Shown: in pieces, positions 1 through 6,435 of the stretch
Numbering within the stretch: position 1 is the stretch's first letter
Layout: every line of letters starts with the position of its first letter
Assembly: GCA_030619215.1 (NCBI GenBank)
Contig: JAUXBV010000081.1
Location: forward strand, 1 to 9,669
Length of the DNA stretch: 9,669 nt
Reading direction: 5' to 3'
Origin: Fibrobacterota bacterium
GTDB taxonomy: Bacteria; Fibrobacterota; Chitinivibrionia; Chitinivibrionales; JANQEN01
Notes under the pieces: model-generated
The model's input: the letters and a program-made list of their open reading frames with translations, nothing else
What the model was told of the DNA's origin: nothing
Databases searched by the model: none
Program-made: the position numbers and the translations under genes

Positions 1-1209
1 AAATGTGATAAAATAATGAGACGGTACATTCTCAGGCCTTCGCTCATATTCAGGGAAAAACTCGGAGCTTGCCTCAAATCTTCCATAGGGACCAAGCCAG
101 TGCAGGAAACGCCAGGTAAACAGCGACGTAAACCTGATTTCATCGGTTGAGCTTTTTAACCGCGACAGGTCCCACTCCTCAAAGTCTATCCCCTCACTGA
201 GCCAGAGGCGGTTGTCCCACTCAATGGCTTCCTTTTTATAATTCAAACTTGAACGGAATATAAGAGAAACAGATTTATTGTTTGTATTTTTAGAGCTGTC
301 GTCATGATCATATTTAGCATTAAAATCTACACTGCCACCAACGTCAATACCGTATTTCCAGTTTGAAGCAATTCCGGAAGCTGCTTCCGTTTGAACCACA
401 CCACCACCCTTTATCTCCAAACTGTTTTCGTCCTGAACAAGGGTAAAGCGAACAAACTCACCTGGAAGCAGACGTACTGTTACAAAATTTGTTAATGTAT
501 TGTAACCCTGGCCAACGCCAAAAATCTTGTAAATTCCTGGTTTAAGTATCCATGTTTTAACATTTTCTCCAAGGTCGGGATCCCTGCCAAATCCTCTGCC
601 AAAAGGGGCGAACTTATCTATTCTTGCCAGTTCATATTCCCCGCGAAACGGATAGTTGCCCTCATCAACAACGTCAATTTGGAGCCCACACCAGTTTGGA
701 ATTAACGGTATTATTTTACTTTCTTCCAAGGTTACAGGCCTTACAATTTTCTGCCTGTGCGGCCCGCTTCCCAGCATGACATAATATTTACCCGGCATAA
801 GGTTGTATTTCCTGCCTGTCTTCCCGGAAGCAACAACATCTCCGGTGGAATCTATAATCTCTATCTCTGATTCCAGGTTTGGATCGCTCATATAGGGGAC
901 ATATACAGCACCCATACCCATAAGCATCTTTTTTTTATCCTGGGCAATTTGTACCTGTATGGGTGGTGCATCCCATGTTCTGGCAGCGCGGTCAAGCCAG
1001 GTTGGAGACTCCGGTGATGTCCCGGGTACTTTTTTGACAATACTGTCCCGGGGTGTTAAAAAATCGAAGTATTGATCCTCTGTTATCTCTTCGCCGGGCA
1101 GGTCATCCGGGGGCTTTGCCGTGAGTAACGCAATAAACCCATAGAGCATTATTATAATAATGCATACATAGTATAGCGAAATATCAGGAATACGGCTTTG
1201 TTTATTCAA
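1..1209 (-). CDS. Exported protein of unknown function at the end of the Mla operon, possible outer-membrane beta-barrel (3' end outside window)
   Basis: An open frame of 403 codons runs without a stop to the left edge, so the C-terminus is missing. The start is TTG at 1209, overlapping the last 8 bases of the upstream lipoprotein gene. The Shine-Dalgarno AGGTGGA lies 7 nt upstream, and the first in-frame ATG falls inside the hydrophobic segment, so TTG is the better start. Residues 9-31 are strongly hydrophobic (YYVCIIIIMLYGFIALLTA), a signal peptide or membrane anchor. Residues 32-100 are polar and proline-rich. Residues about 115-260 look like two beta-rich PEGA-like repeats, each with a glycine turn (LMPGKYYVMLG; LKPGIYKIFGVGQGY). 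From about 285 onward the sequence alternates aromatic and polar residues, with WDNRLWLSEGIDFEEWD and FTSLFTWRFLHWLGPYGRFEA, resembling the strands of small outer-membrane barrels. The barrel is inferred from composition, not from a recognised family. Its place in the operon suggests an envelope role alongside lipid transport. Confidence 0.8.
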   Translation of the reverse strand, partial: MNKQSRIPDISLYYVCIIIIMLYGFIALLTAKPPDDLPGEEITEDQYFDFLTPRDSIVKKVPGTSPESPTWLDRAARTWDAPPIQVQIAQDKKKMLMGMGAVYVPYMSDPNLESEIEIIDSTGDVVASGKTGRKYNLMPGKYYVMLGSGPHRQKIVRPVTLEESKIIPLIPNWCGLQIDVVDEGNYPFRGEYELARIDKFAPFGRGFGRDPDLGENVKTWILKPGIYKIFGVGQGYNTLTNFVTVRLLPGEFVRFTLVQDENSLEIKGGGVVQTEAASGIASNWKYGIDVGGSVDFNAKYDHDDSSKNTNNKSVSLIFRSSLNYKKEAIEWDNRLWLSEGIDFEEWDLSRLKSSTDEIRFTSLFTWRFLHWLGPYGRFEASSEFFPEYERRPENVPSHYFITF

Positions 1210-1888
1210 TACTATATCCACCTGAAAGTGTATCTTCACTTTCGGGAGTAGTTTCCGGTGTGACGCCATACTCTTTTGCAAGCACCACATCCATATCATG
1301 CAGTGCCTGAGACATGATGAAATCCAGTATCTGCGAGAGCTCTCTTATTACATATTCGGGATCATGCTGAAAAACCTGCTTACGCCTGTCAAAGCGCCGC
1401 ATATATACGGTGCGGCCGTCACTTAACCGTATGAGTCTCATACGTATCGCAAGATGCGCAAACCACACATCCTCGCTGTCATACTCTTCAATGGCTTCTA
1501 TATGCCCTGATAATTCATAGTCGGGTTTTGCCCCCTCGTCAAATCTCCGAACCACGTGGCTTACGATACCCGTTGATGCTATGTGCTTGTCAACAGCATC
1601 GGTAATCATCCGGACCGGCTTTACCGCCCATGCGCGGAAGTAATAGTACTCGAGCTCAAAAGGACTTTTCCGGTAGACGAGCTGCGGCCTGGAATAGGCT
1701 TCTTCAATAGTGAACTCCTTAACACGAATCGTGTATGGATAAGGCCCCTGAAACTGCCTGCTACGCAATGGCTCCGGTTCATAGTTGATAACATAGAACT
1801 TCTTTACCGGTACTTTTCCACAGGTTATTAAAACAAGGCATACCACTACGGCTGACAGAAACAACCAGTGTTTTTTTATTATCTTCAT
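1202..1888 (-). CDS. PqiC/YmbA-like ABC transport auxiliary lipoprotein
   Basis: This 228-residue protein has a lipoprotein-type leader: basic n-region (MKIIKKH), hydrophobic core at residues 8-22 and a lipobox-like LITC with the candidate lipidated cysteine at 23. Threonine just before the cysteine is less common than G, A or S. The mature part opens with KKFYVINYEPEP, the usual beginning of the ABC-type auxiliary lipoprotein family (PqiC/YmbA, ABC_trans_aux). The family's pattern continues: a strand with Y.RPQLVYR at about 66-73, the FRAWAVKP block at about 84-91, and helices near 170-205. Members are periplasm-facing lipoproteins encoded with MCE transporters and thought to contact the MCE protein or the outer membrane. 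The ATG overlaps the mlaD stop by 4 nt (ATGA), and GGAG lies 6 nt upstream. The acidic C-terminal tail (about 212-228) is probably disordered. The family call rests on pattern and context. Confidence 0.8.
   Translation of the reverse strand: MKIIKKHWLFLSAVVVCLVLITCGKVPVKKFYVINYEPEPLRSRQFQGPYPYTIRVKEFTIEEAYSRPQLVYRKSPFELEYYYFRAWAVKPVRMITDAVDKHIASTGIVSHVVRRFDEGAKPDYELSGHIEAIEEYDSEDVWFAHLAIRMRLIRLSDGRTVYMRRFDRRKQVFQHDPEYVIRELSQILDFIMSQALHDMDVVLAKEYGVTPETTPESEDTLSGGYSIE
1217..1223 (-). promoter_or_regulatory. Ribosome-binding site that decides the TTG start
   Basis: On the minus strand this reads AGGTGGA, 7 nt before the TTG at 1209. It lies inside the end of the lipoprotein gene and supports a non-ATG start, with translational coupling across the 8-nt overlap. 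Confidence 0.65.
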
Positions 1889-2808
1889 TTAAGTCTCCGC
1901 TCTTTCTGTGATTCACCCTTCAGAATAAGGGATGGGTTTTCCATGAGAAGCTTTGAGAGCTCATTCGTATTCTCTAAGGTCTCTCTCAAATTTTCCATGG
2001 AAATGGTTATATCCTCACGGCTCTGTTTTATGGTCATATCGAGATTTTCCGACAAATTCTTCATCGCCTTCGCGGTTGAATCAATCTGATCCATGATACG
2101 GGCAAATTGACCCAAATCAACATCCCGGTCGATTTTTCCGGTAATTGATTTTATGTCGGTAGAGATGGCGTCTACCTTGCTCATGATACTTCTGGCAGAA
2201 ACCACAATGTCATCTGCTTTGGGCGTGAGGTTTTCCATAAATTGGTTGGCTCTGCTGGTAACCCCCTCAACATGTTTCAACGTTTTGTTTATGGAGGTGA
2301 TATTATCGGGATCGGTCAGCATATTCAGGTGATTTAACAGAAGCTCGACTTTTACAACAATATCTTCCGCTTTACCGGTGATAGTATGCATAAGAGACGG
2401 TTTCGACGGTATTTCCGAGCCCTCCTTTAACACCTTTGCATCAGGGGCGCCGCCGGTAATCTCAACATAGAGCAGCCCTGTTATACCCATCAACCCGGTC
2501 CTCGCTTCCATACCTTCGGTTATCGCAATCTTGTTCCGGTCAATACGGTAGAACACTTTTATTTTTGTAAAATCATCGGGATTCAGAAGTATCTCTTCTA
2601 TATTTCCAATGCGCACACCGTTATATTTAACCTCCGCTCCCTCCACCAGGCCGGAAACCGATTCCCCTTCGCCAAAAATAGAATAATATAACTCCGTTCG
2701 ATCATTCAGCCTGAACCCTATGGGAATGGCAATAAACAACACAAGGAGCACACACCCTGCAATCATGAAAATACCCAGCCTTGCCCTTTGCGACTTTGTA
2801 ATGCTCAT
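1885..2808 (-). CDS. mlaD: MlaD-family MCE lipid-transport protein
   Basis: A 307-residue MCE protein and the periplasmic component of an Mla-type phospholipid ABC transporter. Residues 12-32 form one N-terminal membrane anchor (GIFMIAGCVLLVLFIAIPIGF). Residues about 39-118 form the single MCE domain, with the typical VSGLVEGAEVKYNGVRIGNI and the TGLMGITGLLYVEI block. From about 140 to 295 the protein is predicted to be helical or coiled-coil, with heptad-like runs (SIMSKVDAISTDIKSITGKI; AMKNLSENLDMTIKQ), much longer than the tail of E. coli MlaD. Such tails are common in MCE proteins outside the gammaproteobacteria and could form a helical needle or tunnel. The start is 2 nt after the mlaF stop, and GGAGAA lies 6 nt upstream. 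The end overlaps the lipoprotein gene by 4 nt. Substrate and transport direction cannot be read from the sequence. Confidence 0.93.
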   Translation of the reverse strand: MSITKSQRARLGIFMIAGCVLLVLFIAIPIGFRLNDRTELYYSIFGEGESVSGLVEGAEVKYNGVRIGNIEEILLNPDDFTKIKVFYRIDRNKIAITEGMEARTGLMGITGLLYVEITGGAPDAKVLKEGSEIPSKPSLMHTITGKAEDIVVKVELLLNHLNMLTDPDNITSINKTLKHVEGVTSRANQFMENLTPKADDIVVSARSIMSKVDAISTDIKSITGKIDRDVDLGQFARIMDQIDSTAKAMKNLSENLDMTIKQSREDITISMENLRETLENTNELSKLLMENPSLILKGESQKERRLK

Positions 2809-2810
2809 TA

Positions 2811-3611
2811 TCAGTTCTCCACATTAAAGGATGTTTCACTCACTCCCGACGCTGACTGCAGGAGTGGCGGCGTGCGGTTGAAAAAGTTAAATACCGGCCC
2901 GCTTTGTACCTTTAAGGCATCCTCAAGAAGACCGTCATAGAGAAGCCTTCCCCTGTCAAGAAAAATAATATTATCGGCAATCTTTTCAATAGAAAGAAGC
3001 TCATGGGTGATAACCACGATGGTAATACCCAAACTTTCCCGTATCTTTAACAGCAGTTCGTCAAGGCCGTTTGCCGTAACCGGATCCAGCCCGGCAGACG
3101 GCTCATCACAGAAAAGCAGCGGCGGGTCAAGCACCAGCGCCCGTGCCATGGCAACACGCTTTCTCATGCCCCCCGAAAGCTCGCCGGGATAAAGCGGCGC
3201 TGCCTGAGGGAGATCGACCTGTGTGAGCTTAAGATGAACGATCTCATTAATTACATCCTCAGCCAGAGAGGTATGCATCCGTAAAGGAAGTGCGATATTC
3301 TCCTTTACGGTAAGCGAGCCAAGCAGTGCGCCGTTCTGAAAAAGAATACCCACCCTCTTCAATACCTCCACTGTTTCCGCTGAATCCAGATCGCCGATTC
3401 TCCGGCCGAAAACCTTTACATATCCTGAATACGGTTTTATAAGACCTATAATATGCTTGAGCAGTGTTGTCTTTCCGCAACCCGACGTACCAAGAATTAC
3501 ACAAATTTCGGATGGGTGAATATCCGTTGTAATGTTATAAAGTACGGTCTTCTCACCGTATCTGGCAGTGAGGTCATGAACTTCCACTACAGGAGCTTTA
3601 CTTTCCATCAT
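2811..3611 (-). CDS. mlaF: MlaF-family ABC transporter ATPase
   Basis: A 266-residue cytoplasmic ATPase that powers the MlaE permease. All nucleotide-binding motifs are intact: Walker A GTSGCGKT at 41-48, Q-loop glutamine at 92 (LFQNGALLGSLTVKEN), signature LSGGM at 145-149, Walker B LLFCDE with the catalytic glutamate at 170, D-loop GLDP, and switch histidine at 203 (VITHEL). The QNGALLGSLTV-ENIALPL stretch and MRKRVAMARAL are characteristic of the MlaF/Mkl subgroup rather than generic importers. The short C-terminal extension after about 235 (FNFFNRTPPLL) resembles the MlaF tail that reaches over the partner subunit. The gene begins ATGATG, the first ATG overlapping the mlaE stop by 4 nt, so coupling is expected whichever ATG is used. 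No frameshift or missing residue is seen. Confidence 0.95.
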   Translation of the reverse strand: MMESKAPVVEVHDLTARYGEKTVLYNITTDIHPSEICVILGTSGCGKTTLLKHIIGLIKPYSGYVKVFGRRIGDLDSAETVEVLKRVGILFQNGALLGSLTVKENIALPLRMHTSLAEDVINEIVHLKLTQVDLPQAAPLYPGELSGGMRKRVAMARALVLDPPLLFCDEPSAGLDPVTANGLDELLLKIRESLGITIVVITHELLSIEKIADNIIFLDRGRLLYDGLLEDALKVQSGPVFNFFNRTPPLLQSASGVSETSFNVEN

Positions 3612-4696
3612 AATCCAAATATTTTAATGTCGTAAATAAATGAAAATAGTGCATCAGCAATAATAATAACAAAAATTCCTACAACAACAGATGCCGTGGT
3701 CTCTTTGCCAACCTCTTCAGCACCGCCTCTTACCTTAAACCCAAAGTAGGCGCCGATCCAGATAATAAGCCACGCAAATATAACGGATTTTATTATGCTG
3801 ATAATGAAATCCTTAACAAAGAGATTTTTCACCATCTCGCTTATAAAAAGGTCGACCGTTAAGTTCACATAAAAAAGGCTTACCACCAGGCCGCCCAAAA
3901 TACCCGCCACCATGGACAAGACAGCCAGCATGGGCATGGTAAGGGAGATGGCCCAGAATTTCGGCACCACAATAAACTGAATATGGTTCAGGCCCATGGT
4001 CTTGATCGCATCCACCTCTTCCTGAACGACCATTGTAGCTATCTCTGCCGTAGTTGCACTGCCCGATCTTCCTGCAAGTATGATCGCGGTCATCAGAGGG
4101 CCCATCTCACGAATCATGCCCCAGGTGATCATTGCAACCAGAAACACGTCAGCGCCAAACTGTCTCAGCTGTATCGCCGATTGTATGGACAGCACGATGC
4201 CGATGAGAAAGGAGAGCAGTCCGACAATACCGATGGCATTAAATCCGAGCTGGTACATCTGCTCGCCAAGAATCCCTCTGCGAAAATCCCTTTTATATAT
4301 AAGCCCGATTGTGCCCCAGTAAACCGTTTCTACAAATATTGAAACTGCTTTAACAAGCTCTTCATAGAATCCAACTGTTTTATCGCCTATATCGGCAAAA
4401 AAGCCCTGTCCCTTTTGTGGGGCCACCTCTTCCGGTTTCGAGGCCCACCTTTTCACAGTTAGAAGCAACTCGTCTGAAATGTTGGTAAGGACCAGCTTAT
4501 GCCCCGCTTTATTATACCGGCTGTTTAACAGGTGTATTAGAGAAATGCCCGCAGAGTCAATTGCCTGTGTTCTGCTGAAGTCAAGCTTCAGGGTGCCCTG
4601 CGGCTTTTCTGTAGGGAGCCTGCTCCCCTCCACCCACTCTCTGGTGAGCCTTTCGGGGAGGGTAACAGGAGTTTTGGGGTTTAGATCATTCATCAC
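3608..4696 (-). CDS. mlaE: MlaE-family permease with N-terminal STAS (MlaB-like) domain
   Basis: A 362-residue inner-membrane permease, about 100 residues longer than E. coli MlaE because a STAS domain is fused to its N-terminus. Residues about 10-90 are the STAS part, with the LDFSRTQAIDSAGISLIHLL core. D47-S48 occupy the loop where anti-sigma antagonists carry the phosphorylatable or ligand-binding residue. Residues about 105-362 are the MlaE domain, with the interface helix at about 110-145, several transmembrane helices, and hallmark motifs GMIREMGPLMTAIILAGRSGSA (193-214), EEVDAIKTMG (226-235) and VPKFWAISLTMP (244-255). No separate mlaB is present in the operon, so the fused domain probably plays that role. 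The open frame starts with GTG at 4696, immediately followed by an in-frame ATG at 4693. No strong Shine-Dalgarno favours either. This is the first gene of the operon. Confidence 0.94.
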   Translation of the reverse strand: MMNDLNPKTPVTLPERLTREWVEGSRLPTEKPQGTLKLDFSRTQAIDSAGISLIHLLNSRYNKAGHKLVLTNISDELLLTVKRWASKPEEVAPQKGQGFFADIGDKTVGFYEELVKAVSIFVETVYWGTIGLIYKRDFRRGILGEQMYQLGFNAIGIVGLLSFLIGIVLSIQSAIQLRQFGADVFLVAMITWGMIREMGPLMTAIILAGRSGSATTAEIATMVVQEEVDAIKTMGLNHIQFIVVPKFWAISLTMPMLAVLSMVAGILGGLVVSLFYVNLTVDLFISEMVKNLFVKDFIISIIKSVIFAWLIIWIGAYFGFKVRGGAEEVGKETTASVVVGIFVIIIADALFSFIYDIKIFGL

Positions 4697-4843
4697 TTTT
4701 TTTAAGATTTATAAAGACATCTACTTTTTAACAATTCTTATTCTCCCCCTTTTCCCTCCCTATGGGGACGCCTTATGGGAAAATTCATGCTCCTCCGGAG
4801 GTGCAATCCTGCGAAGCAGGTGACAGGAGGGATTGAAATTCTA
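4697..4843. other. Intergenic region with probable mla promoter
   Basis: This lies between the stop of the small conserved gene and the start of mlaE, both on the minus strand. The half nearest mlaE is AT-rich and is where the operon promoter should lie. A weak minus-strand candidate is TTGTTA at 4729-4734 and TATAAA at 4708-4713, but its 15-nt spacer is short, so I do not call it. The other half is GC-rich and contains the hairpin cluster listed separately, plus two similar blocks in tandem, CCTATGGGGA and CCTTATGGGA, at about 4759-4780. Confidence 0.5.
4789..4835. repeat. Cluster of GC-rich inverted repeats, probable dispersed element
   Basis: Several nested palindromes are visible. CCTCCGGAGG is perfect at 4792-4801 and, allowing a T-T mismatch, extends to GC...GC at 4789-4804. 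CCTGC-gaa-GCAGG forms a 5-bp stem with a 3-nt loop at 4808-4820. CAATCC at 4804-4809 is inverted as GGATTG at 4830-4835. GGAGG at 4826-4830 can also pair with CCTCC at 4792-4796, so alternative foldings exist. There is no U-run on either side, so it is not a standard intrinsic terminator. It looks like a small intergenic repeat, but copy number cannot be checked here. Confidence 0.5.
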
Positions 4844-5254
4844 TTATCCGTCTCTTATAAGAATATACTTCTTATCTGCGTTTTCCCCCTGGTAATACCC
4901 CAGCCGACCTGGAATAATCGAAATTATTGCCCCTCTGCCACAGTTAAAAACCTTTGTTAAAGCATCAAAAAGAGGCATCTCTCTACAGTCAATATCTCTC
5001 CATTTTGAAATTACATAACATATTTTGGAGGCCCCTTCTGACTTTACTATTTCAAAAATCGAGTCAATGCTCTGTTTCTCAACCGGCAACGGCCTGACAA
5101 ACCTCTCATCAAGAAAATCAAATCCGAGGTTTGGAAGCCTGTTCAAAAACTGCGACCGTTTCCTGCCGCTGGCAAGCTGTATAAGAGCCCTTTTTTGCCT
5201 TCCGGGCAGGAAAAATGCCTTTATTAAAGACTCTTCATGTAATGTGTTACGCAT
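4844..5254 (-). CDS. Small conserved protein of unknown function
   Basis: A 136-residue soluble protein with no signal peptide or membrane segment. I recognise the layout of a widespread uncharacterised family but no function. It has a basic N-terminal helix region (EESLIKAFFLPGRQKRALIQLASGRKRSQFLNRL), a central CYVISKWRDIDCREMPLFDAL block, and a C-terminal GRGAIISIIPGRLGYYQGE...KKYIL block. The PGRLGYY and YVIS/EMPL patterns are, from memory, the most conserved parts. ATG at 5254 is chosen. An upstream in-frame TTG at 5305 would add 17 residues (SYNNSHYYLYIYSYDC) with a low-complexity, AT-driven look and no Shine-Dalgarno. No good ribosome-binding site is seen at 5254 either. It lies upstream of the mla operon on the same strand but is separated by 147 nt and a hairpin cluster, so it is probably a separate unit. 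Confidence 0.7.
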   Translation of the reverse strand: MRNTLHEESLIKAFFLPGRQKRALIQLASGRKRSQFLNRLPNLGFDFLDERFVRPLPVEKQSIDSIFEIVKSEGASKICYVISKWRDIDCREMPLFDALTKVFNCGRGAIISIIPGRLGYYQGENADKKYILIRDG

Positions 5255-5376
5255 ACAATCATAACTGTATATGTATAAATAGTAATGGCTATTATTGTAA
5301 CTCAACTATTATACTATAAATAGCTAATATAAGTATATAAAAAAACGAGAAACAGGCACAAAGAAATGAAATCTGT

Positions 5377-5400
5377 GACGGAGTTGCGTTAATTGCGATA
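5377..5400 (+). repeat. Left inverted repeat of the RAYT unit
   Basis: The repeat begins GACGGAGTTGCG and continues with a second TTGCG unit. It matches the reverse complement of 6358-6381 at 23 of 24 positions; the only difference is T versus A at repeat position 13. Internally it contains two adjacent 9-mers, TTGCGTTAA (5384-5392) and TTGCGATAG (5393-5401). It ends 27 nt before the transposase start codon. It is not a clear hairpin, unlike classical REP sequences, although it starts with a GGAG tetranucleotide reminiscent of REP 5' ends. Confidence 0.85.
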
Positions 5401-5427
5401 GTTGTTTCAATAAATTATATTCTCTTT

Positions 5428-6351
5428 ATGCCACGAAAAAAAAGAATAATAGTACCGGGCGAAATACATCATATAATGTCAAGAGGTATAGATGGTATTG
5501 AAATATTCAAAGATGACAGGGATAAGGCGGTATTTATTTCTTTGCTTGGAAAAATACTTGATAAGTGGAGCTGTATATGTTATGCATGGACATTAATGCC
5601 GAATCATTACCATTTATTGTTACGACCCTTGAATAAGGAGCTGAGCACAATAATGAGACGCCTAAATGGTTCTTACGCGAGATATTTTAACAAACGATGT
5701 AAACGTAAAGGATACCTGTTTCAAGATCGTTTCAAGTCAATCGCTACTCAAGAATACTGGTATTTTAAAGAGCTGATACGCTACATACATTTAAATCCTG
5801 TTCGATCCGGTTTAATTAATGATTTACAGAAATTAGATTCCTACCAATGGTCAGGGCATCAGGCAATAATAGGAAAAGGTAGCTACCCATGGTTCTCATC
5901 TCAGAAGGTGTTAAGCCGGTTCGGAAGGAGTAAAAAAAAGGCTATCGAAAAGTATTATCAATTCCTCCGAGACGGGTTGGAAAAAAAATATAGCTCTTCA
6001 ATAATTGAAACAGTTCAGGACCTGAAAGGAGAGATGGGTGATATTCAAGATGAACGAGTATTAGGCGACGCTGAATTTATACGGGATGCATTGGAAAAAG
6101 AGAGAAAAGCTGAAAAAAATAAAAATCTATCAATAAAAAACCGTCCTTCATTAGAAACATTAGCATCACAAACTGCGAAGCAATTTGCTATTGAAAAAAA
6201 TGAATTAAGCTTAAAAGGCAGAAGAAATATAAGGTCCAAAGCACGCTCCAATTTCTGTAAAACAGCCTATTTAAAGTTTGGCTACCCTATAAACGATATT
6301 GCGCATTTTCTTGGGTTGCATCCAAGTAATATAATTCGTTTAATAAACTAA
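5428..6351 (+). CDS. REP-associated Y1/HUH transposase with C-terminal DnaA-like domain
   Basis: This 307-residue protein belongs to the IS200-like/RAYT Y1 transposases, which cut and rejoin single-stranded DNA through a tyrosine. Residues about 7-130 form the Y1 domain: GEIHHIMSRG at 11-20, the metal-binding HUH pair H60-Y61-H62 in YAWTLMPNHYHLLLR, then NGSYARYFNKR with candidate catalytic tyrosines 83 and 86. The family motifs GYLFQDRFKS (95-104) and LIRYIHLNPVRSGLI (116-130) follow. Residues about 180-240 are a charged linker. Residues about 238-307 (SLETLASQTAKQF...SKARSNFCKTAYLKFGYPINDIAHFLGLHPSNIIRLI) resemble the DnaA domain IV-type helix-turn-helix often fused to such transposases. 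The frame is intact, so it may be active. ATG at 5428 has no Shine-Dalgarno. Codons are AT-rich compared with the neighbouring tss and mla genes, suggesting acquisition. Confidence 0.92.
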   Translation: MPRKKRIIVPGEIHHIMSRGIDGIEIFKDDRDKAVFISLLGKILDKWSCICYAWTLMPNHYHLLLRPLNKELSTIMRRLNGSYARYFNKRCKRKGYLFQDRFKSIATQEYWYFKELIRYIHLNPVRSGLINDLQKLDSYQWSGHQAIIGKGSYPWFSSQKVLSRFGRSKKKAIEKYYQFLRDGLEKKYSSSIIETVQDLKGEMGDIQDERVLGDAEFIRDALEKERKAEKNKNLSIKNRPSLETLASQTAKQFAIEKNELSLKGRRNIRSKARSNFCKTAYLKFGYPINDIAHFLGLHPSNIIRLIN

Positions 6352-6357
6352 AATTTA

Positions 6358-6381
6358 TATCGCAATTATCGCAACTCCGTC
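6358..6381 (-). repeat. Right inverted repeat of the RAYT unit
   Basis: Read on the minus strand it begins GACGGAGTTGCG and contains two almost identical adjacent 9-mers, TTGCGATAA (6374-6366) and TTGCGATAT (6365-6357). It starts 6 nt after the transposase stop codon and ends 54 nt before the tssE start, so the unit abuts the tss operon. Confidence 0.85.
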
Positions 6382-6435
6382 CCAAATATAAAAACCTAAT
6401 ATCAACTTCCTCCATTACATTATTTTTGTATAGTT

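Larger units (their letters stand above)
5377..6381 (+). mobile_element. REP-associated tyrosine transposase (RAYT) unit with inverted-repeat ends
   Basis: A complete Y1 transposase gene is bracketed by a 24-bp inverted repeat with 23 identical positions. The unit is visibly more AT-rich than the genes on either side and lies in the intergenic space upstream of tssE, which fits insertion. No target-site duplication is seen outside the repeats, as expected for HUH-type single-strand transposition. No tnpB or passenger gene is present. The boundaries are set by the repeats and are inferred. Confidence 0.7.

Noticed and set aside
4700..4734. Sigma-70 promoter for the mla operon (TTGTTA / TATAAA on the minus strand)
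   Set aside because: The spacer is 15 nt and the -10 box lies too close to the start codon for a normal leader; kept only as a weak mention.
4479..4960. Plus-strand open frames across the mlaE 5' end and the following intergenic region (4479-4823 and 4775-4960)
   Set aside because: They overlap the well-supported mlaE and the conserved minus-strand gene, look like no known protein, and the second is mainly translated repeat.
5255..5305. N-terminal extension of the small conserved gene to a TTG at 5305
   Set aside because: The extra residues are low-complexity from AT-rich DNA, there is no ribosome-binding site, and the ATG at 5254 gives the expected family start.
5377..5401. Replication origin or DnaA-box cluster suggested by the tandem 9-mers
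   Set aside because: The 9-mers (TTGCGATAA type) do not match the DnaA box TTATCCACA, number only two per end, and sit exactly at the ends of a transposase unit.
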